This document shows positions 20,360 to 30,854 of a stretch of DNA of 64,000 bases, one piece after another. Below the pieces are notes generated by a model, which had not been told where the DNA came from, ran no database searches, and saw nothing but the letters and a program-made list of their open reading frames with translations. How positions within the stretch are numbered: position 1 is the first letter of the stretch; every line of letters begins with the position of its first letter. The stretch is taken from assembly GCA_016710115.1 (NCBI GenBank), contig JADJLN010000009.1, positions 124,001-188,000 on the forward strand, written 5' to 3'. The translations under genes and the position numbers were made by a program. The stretch is from Saprospiraceae bacterium. GTDB lineage: Bacteria; Bacteroidota; Bacteroidia; Chitinophagales; Saprospiraceae.

Positions 20360-21712
20360 TTATTTCTTCTTCCTTCGCTGATTGGCAATTTTATCGCCCC
20401 TGGTTTTTGGCTTCTTATACTTTTTGGCAATTTCGCGACGATAGGATCCACCTTGATTGACTTTTCTGTTTTTTGCCTTTTTCTCATGAAAGGCAGGTCC
20501 GGGGGCATCCTCTCCTCCGCGCGTTTATGTGGATTTTTTCGAGGATCCGGGGCCGTTCATCCGGGATCAATTCTGTTGCGATTTCGAGCTCGTCGGGCAG
20601 CGGGAGGACGGGGATCTCATAGGCCATCAACACCTCGATGGCCAGTTTGTCTTCCTCTTCATTTTCGGTGAACAACAGGATGGAATACCCTTCATGTTCG
20701 GCGCGACCGGTGCGACCGATCCGGTGCATATAGTTTTCCGGAAAAGCGGGAGTGTCAAAGTTGATCACATGGGATATCCGGTCCAGGTCAAGACCCCGTG
20801 CCATGACATCTGTAGTTACAAGGATGCGAAAAGATCCGGAATTGAATTGGTCGATGGACTGAATGCGGTAATTCTGAGATTTATTAGCGTGAATAACACC
20901 AATGGCATTGGTGAATACCGGTTCCAACGCAGCATAGATCCGGTCAGCATATTTTTTACTGGGCGCAAAAAGGAGCACCTTTTCAAATATCTTTTTATCG
21001 GATAACAGATGTTTCAGCAAGTTGATCTTGGTATAGAAATTCGGGACCGGATAGCAACTTTGCTGAATATTGGTCAACGGTGTTCCACTGACGGCGATCG
21101 AAACGGTCACGGGAGAAATAAAAAAATCCCGGATCAATTCGTCCACTTCGTCCGTCATGGTAGCCGAAAACATGATGTTCTGTCGCTTTTCGGGCAGCAG
21201 TTCAAACAGGTTTGTCAATTGAAATCGAAAACCCAGATCCAGCATCACATCCACTTCATCGATCACCAGTTTTTTAACGGCTTTCAGATAAAGGGCTCGT
21301 GCCAGCACTAGATCATATAGTCTCCCCGGAGTAGCGACGACAATATCAGCGCCTTTTGCCACCTCCAGTTTCTGGGTGTTGATATTGACTCCGCCATAGA
21401 TCCCCAGAATGCGGATCGTCATGTAGGCGGTCAGTGCCTCGATCTGTTCAACGACCTGCATGACCAGTTCACGAGTGGGCACCAGGATCAGGATGCGCGG
21501 GTTGACCTGTTTGTCAAAAGGCAGATCGCGCAGAAGAGGAAGGAGGTAGGCCAGTGTTTTTCCGGTTCCGGTTTGGGCAATCCCCACCATATTAGATCCG
21601 GATAGAATAACCGGGAATGATTGTTCCTGGATCGGTGTGGGGATGAGAAACCCATCTCTTCCACGGCTTGAAGCAGTGCTTTTGTCAGGTTCAGGTCGTG
21701 AAAGGTCGTCAT
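20360..21712 (-). CDS. DEAD-box RNA helicase, DEVD variant (two frameshifts)
   Basis: ATP-dependent RNA helicase of the RhlE-like group, acting in RNA remodelling, ribosome assembly or decay. About 450 residues. The Q-motif region is MTTFHDLNLTKALLQAVEEMGF...PTPIQEQ. Motif I is AQTGTGKT, Ia PTRELV, Ib TPGR, III SAT, V ARGLDLDRI and VI HRIGRTGR. Motif II reads DEVD (VIDEVDVMLDLGF) instead of DEAD. The C-terminus is a basic tail (EKKAKNRKVNQGGSYRREI ... NQRRKKK) typical of RhlE-type proteins. The frame breaks at about 21648, where one C is missing in CATCCCC (corrected FLIPTPIQEQSFPVILSGSN), and at about 20516, where one base is added before GGEDAPGPAFHEKK. ATG 21712 fits the family N-terminus better than 21730. 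Confidence 0.88.
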
Positions 21713-21776
21713 GTCAGCCGATTGGTTCATCCGGCGGTGAAGGTACGGTTATTCATCTACCGGGGGAGAAGGGGAG

Positions 21777-21820
21777 GAGGTTATGAGGTTTTGAGGTTAT
21801 GAGGTTATGAGGTTATGAGG
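21777..21820. repeat. 8-bp GAGGTTAT tandem repeat
   Basis: Five units of GAGGTTAT (one as GAGGTTTT) plus a partial unit. The same unit recurs at 52924-53000, 53100-53105 and 53411-53419, so it is a dispersed short-repeat family. Confidence 0.85.
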
Positions 21821-21985
21821 GGTGGAGGAGAAAATCTGGCAAGAACAAATGAGGGATGAGGGATGCGGGACTTGGTTCGTAACGGCTGGAAGATTCAATT
21901 GAATAGCCCGGGCATGCCTGGAGATGTCGCTGGAGGCAACTTCGACCATGGTAAAACCCGGGGTCAACACAGGTGCCTGTGACAA

Positions 21986-22006
21986 CCCTGAATGGGTTGA
22001 AGAACC
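21986..22006. repeat. dispersed motif CCCTGAATGGGTTGAAGAACC
   Basis: Nearly identical to 53316-53336 (CCCTGAAGGGGTTGAAGATCC). Both copies sit beside GAGGTTAT tandems, which suggests remnants of one composite repeat. Confidence 0.55.
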
Positions 22007-22102
22007 ACTTCACCACAGGCATGGTTCCCATTTTCATCCATCTACAATTCCCCTTTTTCCTGGGCGGAAAAGGTAAAGAGAGGTTTGGTATATCTTCACA
22101 CC

Positions 22103-23008
22103 ATGCCTTCATTTGACATCACCCTGCTGACCGATCGCCGATATGACAAACCGGCCAATCCGGGCTGGTATGCCCGTCAGATCCTGGATGACGACGCGCT
22201 GCTCCGGTCTGCACTCGAAGTACATGGCCTTCGCGTAGCCCGGACACATTGGGACAATCCCGACATGGACTGGTCGCAAACCCGAAGTGCTCTCTTTCGG
22301 ACGACCTGGGATTATTTTGACCGGTTTGACGAATTCCAGACATGGCTCGACAAGGCAAGTCAGCTGACCCGGTTGATCAACACGCCGGAGCTGATCCGAT
22401 GGAATGTCGATAAACACTATCTCCGCGATCTGAACCGGCAAGGCATTCATCCCCCCCACCTGTTTCATCGAACAGGAGATCAGCGAACTCTGCGGGAAGT
22501 CGCCGATCTCTGCGCCTGGCCGGACCTGATCCTCAAACCGGCAGTATCCGGTGCTGCGCGGCATACCTACAGGCTGAATACCCAGTCCGTCGCGGATCAT
22601 GAGGATATCTTCCGCAAACTGATCGCTGAAGAATCCATGCTCCTGCAGGAGTTTCAACAGGGCATCCTGAACGATGGCGAGATCTCGCTGATGGTGATCG
22701 GTGGTCAGTTTACTCATGCTGTACTGAAAAAGGCGAAACCGGGTGACTTCCGTGTCCAGGACGATTTTGGTGGAAGCGTACATGACTATCAACCCCATCC
22801 GGAGGAGATCCATTTCGCGGAACGTGCCGTTTCACTGTGTCAGCCGAATCCGGTCTACGCCCGGGTAGATATCCTCCGGGATAAGAGCGGCAGCATCTGT
22901 TTGTCCGAACTGGAACTGATCGAGCCGGAGCTGTGGCTGAGGCATCATCCGGAAGCGGCCCGCCATTTGGCGGATGCAGTCTATCGGGAGCTGGGAGCTG
23001 CTCAATAG
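22103..23008 (+). CDS. ATP-grasp ligase (DcsG/RimK-like)
   Basis: 301-residue soluble ATP-grasp protein that would join a carboxylate to an amine or other nucleophile through an acyl-phosphate. Family-like segments: RTTWDYFDRFDEFQTWLD, LINTPELIRWNVDKHYL (start of the nucleotide-binding lobe), DLILKPAVSGAARHTYR (ATP-binding Lys) and MLLQEFQQGILNDGEISLMV. Near the end, YARVDILRD...LSELELIEPELWL carries the metal-binding acidic residues. The overall look resembles the O-ureido-serine cyclo-ligase/glutathione-synthetase-like group often labelled only ATP-grasp in Bacteroidota. The substrate cannot be read from sequence or neighbours. ATG 22103 (MPSFDITLLTDRRYDKP) is chosen over 22085. It converges with the next gene, overlapping by 7 bases. 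Confidence 0.8.
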   Translation: MPSFDITLLTDRRYDKPANPGWYARQILDDDALLRSALEVHGLRVARTHWDNPDMDWSQTRSALFRTTWDYFDRFDEFQTWLDKASQLTRLINTPELIRWNVDKHYLRDLNRQGIHPPHLFHRTGDQRTLREVADLCAWPDLILKPAVSGAARHTYRLNTQSVADHEDIFRKLIAEESMLLQEFQQGILNDGEISLMVIGGQFTHAVLKKAKPGDFRVQDDFGGSVHDYQPHPEEIHFAERAVSLCQPNPVYARVDILRDKSGSICLSELELIEPELWLRHHPEAARHLADAVYRELGAAQ

Positions 23009-24399
23009 AATTCCTCGAGACAGGTCAGGAACCAGTCCCGTTCTGTGAGCACACCTTCTTCCAGGATCGCTTTTTTCAGGGCGTTGATTCCCTTTGCATC
23101 ACGGGTATTTACTCGAAGCAACCGATCCGTGTATCGCACGATGTTCAGGTAGTTCTCCTTGTGATAGCCGATCACCCGTTTCCGTTGGATATAGTTACGC
23201 ATGGCATCCAGATGGGATTGAAGCAATTCAGTTTCGCCCGATTCATACCAGGTCTTCAGCAGCAGTGTCCGGGCAGCAAGATTGAGGAGGGGATCCCGAT
23301 AATTGGCTTTCTGCAGCAATTCAAGTACTGCGTCAAAACGCTTTCGATGATATTCCAGCCGCGCCAGGTTGAAGCTGAACGAACTTTCCCGGTACTTCCG
23401 TTCCAGAAGCCCTTTGGCATCATGGATGAAGTGATTGACCCACTCCAACTCCCCCGCATGCAGGGCAGCAGCGACAATATTGTGGTAGGCAAACCTGGAT
23501 AGAATGCCCTGTTCCAGCAGATATCCATTGGCCAGGCCGGATTGGTAGAGACGGAGGACTTCCCTGAAAAACTGGTCGTCCCCGCTGTTGAGGCGACGCA
23601 CACAATAATTGATTGCCTGTTGATAGAGCCCCCGGATCTCCTCCTGCTCGAATGCTTCGCGGTGCCGTTCAAGCAATGAGGTAAATGCATGAAAAAACCG
23701 GATCTGAACAGGATCCCGCAACATCCGGTAACAGGCGAGATAGAGGACGACTGCCGGTGTCTCATCCCATTCCGCGCGTTCTGCCATAGAAACAACTTCA
23801 GCCACATCAAGTGATTCCAGCGAAGTGTGATACACCTGCCGTTGTGCGTAGGCCATACAGATCAGCCGCAGGCGACCCGAGAGATATGCCGCATCGAACT
23901 GATGCACCATCTCCTGAAAAGAGGCCGCATCCGCTGGATTCTGCACAGTTTGCAAGGCAACCTCCCTCCCATCAGCTGATGACGGACAGTATGATATTCC
24001 CCGTTTCTCCACGATCGCTCTTGCAGCAGTTTCTCGGCACGTTGACGCGCCCGATCGAACTGTATTCATGCCGCGTTTTCGATAGCCAACCGCCAGCAGT
24101 ACGCATTGATGCACATCATCACTTGCCCATTCAGACAACGATACATACGTCTCCAGCAATTTGTGCAGATAGCTCATCAGCAAGCGCAACTGCTGGTCGT
24201 CAAAGGGGTGGTCAGGGTACAGATCCGTCCACAAGGATGACTTGTCCGTCACCGGATGATTCGCAATCTGCTCGAAGAGAGGGATCATATCATCCCTCGT
24301 AGTAAAAAATGGAGAGGCGAGAAACTTCCGCACTTCTCTGTGTGAGGTTTGGGGCAACGCCCGGATCAAGGTGACCAGTGTGCTTTGTTCCAGATCCAT
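23002..24399 (-). CDS. hypothetical helical-repeat protein (compensating frameshifts)
   Basis: 465 residues, almost entirely alpha-helical with TPR-like helix pairs (FSFNLARLEYHRKRFDAVLELLQKA, LLLKTWYESGETELLQSHLDAM). No signal peptide or membrane span, so it is probably cytosolic. I do not recognise a named family; proteins like this appear as conserved hypotheticals in Saprospiraceae. Between about 24062 and 23972 the annotated frame gives an odd Cys/Ser/Gly-rich stretch (RSGASTCRETAARAIVEKRG). The next frame gives a clean helix (FDRARQRAEKLLQERSWRNG, EYHTVRHQLM). Two opposite single-base errors therefore probably scramble about 30 residues. The gene's 3 prime end overlaps the ATP-grasp gene. 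Confidence 0.7.
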   Translation of the reverse strand: MDLEQSTLVTLIRALPQTSHREVRKFLASPFFTTRDDMIPLFEQIANHPVTDKSSLWTDLYPDHPFDDQQLRLLMSYLHKLLETYVSLSEWASDDVHQCVLLAVGYRKRGMNTVRSGASTCRETAARAIVEKRGISYCPSSADGREVALQTVQNPADAASFQEMVHQFDAAYLSGRLRLICMAYAQRQVYHTSLESLDVAEVVSMAERAEWDETPAVVLYLACYRMLRDPVQIRFFHAFTSLLERHREAFEQEEIRGLYQQAINYCVRRLNSGDDQFFREVLRLYQSGLANGYLLEQGILSRFAYHNIVAAALHAGELEWVNHFIHDAKGLLERKYRESSFSFNLARLEYHRKRFDAVLELLQKANYRDPLLNLAARTLLLKTWYESGETELLQSHLDAMRNYIQRKRVIGYHKENYLNIVRYTDRLLRVNTRDAKGINALKKAILEEGVLTERDWFLTCLEEFY

Positions 24400-24502
24400 C
24401 GTTTCCCGATTTCCGGGATCAGTTTTTGCTCTGTTTCCGCGTCAGATGAAATGAATCGACGCAAAAGATGCTTCATTTTGCACCTTTTGATCATTTATTA
24501 CT

Positions 24503-24537
24503 CTACAAAGTAGATTCAATATTTCATTTATTAAATG
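24503..24537. promoter_or_regulatory. two adjacent palindromes in divergent promoter region
   Basis: CTACAAAGTAG (24503-24513) and CATTTATTAAATG (24525-24537) lie in an AT-rich stretch between divergent genes. TTCTACAA-like repeats follow at about 24540 and 24572. Candidate operators or simply AT-rich promoter sequence. Confidence 0.35.
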
Positions 24538-24795
24538 ACTTCTACAATAATAATCAAATAGTTCATTCTACAAAATGGCTTTTTTGTCTTTGACTCCCGA
24601 GGTGCTGGTCTTCATATTTGTATCGTGAAAGAAACACATGACACACATTTGAAGAATAAGACCATGAAACATCACCGACCTGGAACTACCCCGCGAACAG
24701 CCTTTCAACCCGAACGCAACGGGAAGACAGGTGGGTGGGACACCGGCTACAATCCGGCAAACCCTGTATCTTTTGACCCCATGCACTCTTCTCCT

Positions 24796-27700
24796 ATGAA
24801 CAAGATCCTCATCCTCTGCCTGAGCCTCCTGATGGCAATCGGGGCTGCCCTGCCATCGTATGGACAATGCAATCCGGATATTCTTCCTCCATCCATGGTT
24901 TGTGTGGCCGAACTGGAGGTCAACCTGGATGCCAATCAGATGGTGACCATCGAAGCGACATACCTTGATGCAGGTTGTTACGACAATTGCACAGGACCTG
25001 ATGACCTCCTCTTTCGTGTCGAGGCCGGATTCGGATCCCAGGACCCTCCTGTCACGTCCAGCGTCACCTTTGGCATCCAGGATGTCGGTCTTCAGGCGCT
25101 CACCCTGTGGGCGATCGATGAATCAGGCAATGCCAATCCATGCTGGACGGAAGTGCTTGTCAAGAACAAGTGCAATGGAAACAATCCGATTCCGGTTTGT
25201 AACGACCATATTGAAGTGGTGATCGAATTCGGCGCTTCTGCCACAATCACCCCCGATGACATCCTGGAAGGGAGCGGGTACTGCTATGAGGATTATCTCC
25301 GGAGTTGGATCCTCCTTCCACACAACAGGCCACCATCGTCCTGACTGGTGCAGACGCGGGCACCCATCTGCTCAAAGTGATTGACACAAACACGTTTAAT
25401 GCCTGCTGGGGCACCCTTGAAGTCCTGATCGACTGCACAAATGACGTGATCCCTCCCGTTGCTGTGTGTGAAGAAGTCGTCACCTTGTCCCTGAGCCAGG
25501 ATGGCCCCGATCTGACCCTGCTGAACGCTGGAGAAGTAAATGATGGCAGTACGGATAATTGCTCACTTGCATCCAATCTGAGTTTTGCCATTGAACTTGC
25601 CGCTTCGCCCTCTCCTTCCATGCCGACAACAACCCAGCTTGAATTCACGGCGGAAGGCACGTACAGCCCCGTTTTTCTATGGGTGGCCGATGAAGCCGGC
25701 AATACAAATGTCTGCGCGGCCACCGTGGAAATCACGACACCGACTTGCTTCCCGGATGTTATCCCTCCGACCTGCACAGCCCCAGCGGATACGGTTATTT
25801 CAGGTGAACTCTGGAACTCATTGGGGGTCGATGTGGGTGATTGGGTACAACTTGATCTGCTCTTTGGTGCAGCAACCAGTTATGACTTCTGCGGGACCTG
25901 GACCATTGTTTCGAATGCGGTCGTCACCCTCGACAATTGTGGCCGACCGATTGAAATCAGTCGTTCTTTTCTCTCCGCAGACCTGGCTCTGAATATTTCC
26001 GACACTGCATACCAGTCCATCCAGGTGGTGTACGGCCAGGAACTGATCGTCCCGTCAGACGACGCCCCGGGCATACCTGAGGCTGACAGTATGTTCATTG
26101 TCGTCAATGGGAATTCCTTCCTGGCAAGTTATGTAGACTACCCCATCGACCTGACCTGCGATGAAATTGCCGATCTGGTGATCCGCAACTGGCTGATCGA
26201 TGATCCGTGTCAGGACAACAGTGAAGATATCCGCGTCGAACTTCCCCGTCTGGATATCGACGGCGATGGCAAGTCGGGAGATGCCTACCTCACATTCAGT
26301 TCAATCGACTCCATTTACCTGTTGGAGAATGGGATACCCACCGTTGCACTCGGACCCATCAGCGGATCCTACAGCTATGCCCAGACCATCGTGCTGAATG
26401 ACACCGATACCCTGTTGCTTTCCGCTTCCGGTACCGTCTTTATTGACACGATCACAAATTGCACACTGGATCCGAATGAACCCGTCCTGGCGGGATGGCC
26501 GGTCAAAGCCATCGGGACAGTTAGTGGCACGATTTATACAGATACAACCGAAGCGGATGGTACCTATCACTTTGAAGGGATCTGTCCTTCGGATCTGCTT
26601 CTCGAGATCAGTCTGAATGTTCCCTTCTCTTACGGCCAGGGTTGCCAGACCACCTGGGAGGTCCCCTGTTCGCCGAATGATCCGGGAGAGCAACATATCC
26701 CGGTGACCCTCAATGCCGACTGTCCGATAGTCGATGTCGAACTGTCTGCTCCATTTTTACGGAGATGTAAAGCAAACACCTATACGGTCAGTTATACCAG
26801 CTACAGTGCGGATATGATCGCGGACGCATCCCTGGAAATTATTCTGGACAGTTATCTGGAATTGACCGGCAGCTCCCTTCCTGCAACTGATCTGGGGAAT
26901 AACCTCTTTGTCATCGAACTGGGAGATCTTGAGCCGGGATTCAGTGGCCAGGTCACGCTGAACTGTATCGTGAGCTGTGAAGCCCCGCTTGGCTATACCC
27001 ACTGTTCGGATGTCTATTTCTATCCCGACACCCTATGCCCGCCTTCACCGGAATGGAGTGGTGCCAACATCGAAGTCTCCGGCTATTGCGATCAGGACAG
27101 CATCTACCTGCAGATCCGCAACTACGGGGAAGGAAATATGGCTGTTCCGCTCGGATACACGATCGTGGAGGATGTCATCATGTTCATGCAGGATCAGTTT
27201 GAACTAAATGCCAGTGAAACTCTGGACCTGCCACCCATCCCTTCCAATGGCAATACCTGGCGCCTGGAAGCCGAACAGGAAGCCAATCACCCTTTTCCGG
27301 GCGATGTCGCCGTGACCGTCAGAGGATGTGAACAACAATTCGGAGGTGGGCAGCAAAATGTTTTCTTCATCGAAAATCCAAGTCCGTTCATTGCCAACGA
27401 CTGCCAACCCAATATTTCGTCTTTCGACCCCAATGCAAAATCTGCTGTTCCGACCGGATACGGTGCATCCCGCTTCATCGAGCAGAATACGCAAATCGAA
27501 TACCTGCTCCAGTTCCAGAACACGGGAACAGACACAGCATTCCAGGTGGTCCTGCTCGATACTCTGTCCACCCTTCTGGATCCATTGAGCATCCGGACGG
27601 GTACATCCAGTCACAAATACCAGTTTGAATTACTGGAGGGACATCATCCGGTTCACCTTTGATCCGATCTTCCTGCCTCAGGAGGCGGTCAATGAAGAAG

Positions 27701-28126
27701 GGTCCAATGGCTATGTCAAATTCACTATTGACCAGCAAGCCACCGGCGATCGGTTCAGTGATCGAAAACCGGGCAGCGATCTATTTCGATGAGAATGACC
27801 CGATCCTGACCAATACCGTGGTGCACACAGTCGGAAAAGACTTCATCGAAGTGATGAGTGATGTGAATGATCCCGTCCCCGGTGGTGGTCAATTGCTGGT
27901 CTATCCCAATCCAGCTGTGGATCAGGTTACATTCCAGTTGGAAGACAATGAATTTTCTACAAATAAATTCATCCTTCTGGACAACCTGGGACGCATGATC
28001 CGCACCGATGTCTTTATGGGGAATGGATTCCGCCTCGACAGGGGGAATCTGCCCGCTGGATTCTATACGTACATCATCACGGGTGATGAGGTTCGGATCC
28101 ATAGCGGGACGATCATTCTCCATTAA
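24796..28126 (+). CDS. large secreted T9SS protein with DUF11/DUF7619-like domain (three frameshifts)
   Basis: Exported protein of about 1110 residues with signal peptide MNKILILCLSLLMAIGAALPSYGQ. Beta-rich modules with HYR-like Cys/Asp segments (DNCS, ESGNANPCW, EAGNTNVCAA) are followed by a carboxypeptidase-regulatory-like unit near 26540 (GTIYTDTTEADGTYHFEGICP). A conserved-repeat (DUF11/DUF7619-type) domain follows: FDPNAKSAVPTGYG, IEYLLQFQNTGTDTAF, VIENRAAIYFDENDPILTN. The C-terminus LLVYPNPAVDQVTFQL ... GFYTYIITGD is a T9SS sorting domain. Frame changes occur at about 25290-25305, about 27637 (one extra G; corrected LLEDIIRFTFDPIFLPQEAVNEE) and about 27740-27750. The function is probably surface or extracellular; the ligand is unknown. 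A terminator follows directly. Confidence 0.85.
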
Positions 28127-28153
28127 AAGAACATTGTCTCTTTATCCCCTCAT

Positions 28154-28185
28154 GCGGTGTGGCGTTACGTCACACCGCTTTTTTT
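28154..28185 (+). terminator. intrinsic terminator
   Basis: Stem GCGGTGTG / CACACCGC (28154-28161 and 28171-28178) followed by seven T. It closes the secreted protein gene just before the converging gene's stop. Confidence 0.9.
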
Positions 28186-28190
28186 ATCGG

Positions 28191-29981
28191 TCAACGAACC
28201 AGGGTGATGTCGCCTCGCACCTGACCGGACGTCCCGTTGTCATCTGTCCAGCTGGCCACAAAGGAATAGACCTCCATGGGTAACTCAACCCCGTCCTGTT
28301 TGCCGTCCCAACCGCTGTGCGGATCCCGTGTAGAGAATATCGGATGACCCCAGCGACTGTACACTGTGAGCGAATAGTCCTCGAGGAGGCAATCGGTTAC
28401 CGGCCGAAAATGGTCATTCACCCCATCTCCGTTCGGCGTGAAGAGGTTTGGAAAGGAAACCGGACAGGGACATGCCGCATCCGGTAAACAGACGAATTGT
28501 CGGACCAAGGTGAGACAGCCAACGGATACCTCGACCTGCAAGGAATCCCCAGTTCCAATGTACTGGTTGCTGACTTGTGCGCCGTTGCTCCATATCCAGT
28601 CCGTTGCCCCTGGCCAGGAAGCATCGGCCAGGACAGAGTCACCCGGGCAGGCGGTGAGGGTATCGCGACGATACTGGCCGTTCAGGATGGTGTCGCAGAT
28701 CGTTACCAGACCGGGATCAAAATCCTGGACAAGAAGCTCAACCGACACCGCCTGGACCGGATAGTCCGTCCCCTGAAAATCGATGGATCCCGAACTGATG
28801 CTTGTATTGTAAGGAACCGGTTGCAGGACCTCCCGGGCGCCACAGAGCATCGTGGAGTCCAGCCGGACAAGCACCATGCCCAGGGCCCCATTGATATTGG
28901 CTGCAATAGCCAGGCGATTATCCGGGAGGAGGCAGAAGTCATGATTGAGCAGGCGAATCTTGCCGGGTTCCGGGTTGATATAGATCTGCCGGACGAGGTC
29001 ACCGATCGCATCAAAGATGACGACAGACAGATAACCCGTTTTCAACGAATCAGTGGTCACGGTCACAAAATGTCCGTCCTCCATGACCACCACACGCCGG
29101 ATTCGCAAATTTTCCACATTGGAAAAGGCTCCGCCATCGGCGCGGAACATTTCCCCGCGGGAGACATATGCTCCCTGCTCATCCAGAAAAACCGGTACTG
29201 CGGAATACAGGTCCTGACTGTTGGAAAACTGACCAAGAATCAGAAATCCGGAATCCAGTTCTACCGGAATAACGCTGTTGTACAGGGGGGCAATGTTCCA
29301 GGTCATCCAAACCACGTCCCCAGAACCTGGATCCACTTCATACAACCGGTCACCACGCCGGATAAGAATATGGTCGTTTTTCAATGCAATAGCGGATGGA
29401 GCATACCCTGCAGCAGAACTGTAATACCGGCGCAGTTGCTGAAGGTTACCCGTGCTGTCAACGATGCCGACCATATCGGAAACCAAGCCGGTGGGATTGC
29501 ATAGACCCACAAAAAAGATCCGCCTTTCAGGAAGAAATCCCATTTGGAAGACTCCTGGACCAAAATTGGTGGCACCCCATAACCGGGTCCAGATGACCTC
29601 CCCCGAATCGTCCAGTCGGGTCATATGAAACGCGCCTTGATTGGTTCCAAAGTGCTGGACTCCCAGCATGATCGTTCCATCCGAATCAACGAGAATATCG
29701 CTGACCCGGTAGGGACGGAAGGACAGCGGATAAGTCAGTTGTTTTGCCCAACGGACCCGGCTGCATGCATCAAACCGAAGTACCCGAACTACCCGGGTAG
29801 CCGAATCACATTCCGCCACAACCCAGCCTCCTTCAGGTGAAGCGGCCATCTTGGCAAATCCGAAATACTGATAATTGACCTGGATCTGGTTGTAGACATG
29901 CACATATTCCTGTTGTCCGATCGCAGTGCCGGCTAACAGCCAGACTGCCATCAGGAAAATTCCGATTCTGGACCTTGACAT
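28191..29981 (-). CDS. secreted protein with type B T9SS sorting domain
   Basis: About 596 residues from MSRSRIGIFLMAVWLLAGTAIGQQ, a clear signal peptide; an upstream in-frame ATG at 29996 is also possible. The body holds repeated beta strands with propeller-like periodicity (EGGWVVAECD, VDSDGTIMLGVQHFG, MTRLDDSGEVIWTRLWG, MGFLPERRIFFVGLC), as in the Kelch/YVTN-like secreted proteins of this phylum. A late Cys-bounded PKD/Ig-like module follows (CPGDSVLADASWPGATDWIWSNG). The C-terminus FPNLFTPNGDGVNDHFRP ... YSRWGHPIF ... WDGKQDGVELPMEVYSF is the gliding-motility-type (type B, CHU_C) sorting domain, so it should cross the outer membrane by T9SS. The frame is intact. Confidence 0.85.
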   Translation of the reverse strand: MSRSRIGIFLMAVWLLAGTAIGQQEYVHVYNQIQVNYQYFGFAKMAASPEGGWVVAECDSATRVVRVLRFDACSRVRWAKQLTYPLSFRPYRVSDILVDSDGTIMLGVQHFGTNQGAFHMTRLDDSGEVIWTRLWGATNFGPGVFQMGFLPERRIFFVGLCNPTGLVSDMVGIVDSTGNLQQLRRYYSSAAGYAPSAIALKNDHILIRRGDRLYEVDPGSGDVVWMTWNIAPLYNSVIPVELDSGFLILGQFSNSQDLYSAVPVFLDEQGAYVSRGEMFRADGGAFSNVENLRIRRVVVMEDGHFVTVTTDSLKTGYLSVVIFDAIGDLVRQIYINPEPGKIRLLNHDFCLLPDNRLAIAANINGALGMVLVRLDSTMLCGAREVLQPVPYNTSISSGSIDFQGTDYPVQAVSVELLVQDFDPGLVTICDTILNGQYRRDTLTACPGDSVLADASWPGATDWIWSNGAQVSNQYIGTGDSLQVEVSVGCLTLVRQFVCLPDAACPCPVSFPNLFTPNGDGVNDHFRPVTDCLLEDYSLTVYSRWGHPIFSTRDPHSGWDGKQDGVELPMEVYSFVASWTDDNGTSGQVRGDITLVR

Positions 29982-30056
29982 GTTGTTCCAACCCATCACT
30001 TTCCTACGATCAATGATTCTGGCAAAATGGATCAACCATTCACACAGGAATTCAAG

Positions 30057-30812
30057 TTAGTGATTCCTCCGTAGACCAACGAGACTCATCATCCGTCCGC
30101 TGGCCGATCCATCACGTCGATATGAGTAAAACAAATCCGGTTCGGCATAACTGCAATGGGTCGATGCCGTGACATGACCCGACCTGATCCCGGCAGCCAG
30201 TGCCTGGGCAAACAAACACCCCTTCATATCCAGAAGATACTTACCCTCGTCTTTACCCGGGCGCAGGAACACATCTGGAAACTGGTCGGCTACCTCCTCC
30301 CCGATCTCGTAATGCGACCAGCTGATACAGGTGCCCAGATAGATCCACAGGTCAGCCGGGTTGGATTCGAATCGACTTGTCATCATGTGGATGGTCTTCG
30401 GCAGGATCTGCAGGGCAGTCCCCCGCCAACCGGCGTGGACTGCACCAACAGCCTGTTGAACCGGATCCCAGATCAGTACCGGGCAGCAATCCGCCGTGCC
30501 GATCCCCAGAAAGATATCCGACAGATTGGTGATCATTGCATCGTAGCCTTCAACCTGACCTGGAGACGTGACCTCCAAGATCTGATCACCATGGACCTGT
30601 CGGCTCAATGCCAGGCGGCTTCGGTCAATGTCCAGGCCCACACAAAACTGGTTCAAATTCTGTTCGATGGTTTGTGGGTCATCGGGGGTGAACAGTCCGA
30701 GATTCAGAGACTTATAAGGCGGTTGACTGAACCCGCCTGTACGTGTTGATTCAACAGCAAGGATGGAGTCGGAATGAAATGGGGCCGTCAGATAACAAGG
30801 AAGCTCTGTCAT
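30057..30812 (-). CDS. pgeF: PgeF/YfiH-family (DUF152) purine nucleoside phosphorylase/laccase-domain protein
   Basis: Cytosolic multicopper-oxidase-domain (LACC1/YfiH/PgeF) family. Members act on purine nucleosides and also keep wrong residues such as L-Ser out of peptidoglycan precursors. About 251 residues, the family norm. Zinc/active-site signature: SRQVHGD (His at about 74), GTADCCPVLI (Cys at about 109) and VGAVHAGWRGTA (His at about 126). The end GSASGRMMSLVGL also fits. In the third block, where CIGPCCYEV is usual, this one has CISWSHYEIGEEV. Start 30812 (MTELPCYLTAPF) is preferred over 30839. It lies 42 bases downstream of prfC on the same strand and may be co-transcribed. Confidence 0.88.
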   Translation of the reverse strand: MTELPCYLTAPFHSDSILAVESTRTGGFSQPPYKSLNLGLFTPDDPQTIEQNLNQFCVGLDIDRSRLALSRQVHGDQILEVTSPGQVEGYDAMITNLSDIFLGIGTADCCPVLIWDPVQQAVGAVHAGWRGTALQILPKTIHMMTSRFESNPADLWIYLGTCISWSHYEIGEEVADQFPDVFLRPGKDEGKYLLDMKGCLFAQALAAGIRSGHVTASTHCSYAEPDLFYSYRRDGSASGRMMSLVGLRRNH

Positions 30813-30854
30813 ATTTCTCCAGGATGTGCGAGGAAACAAGCCGGAAAATTCACA

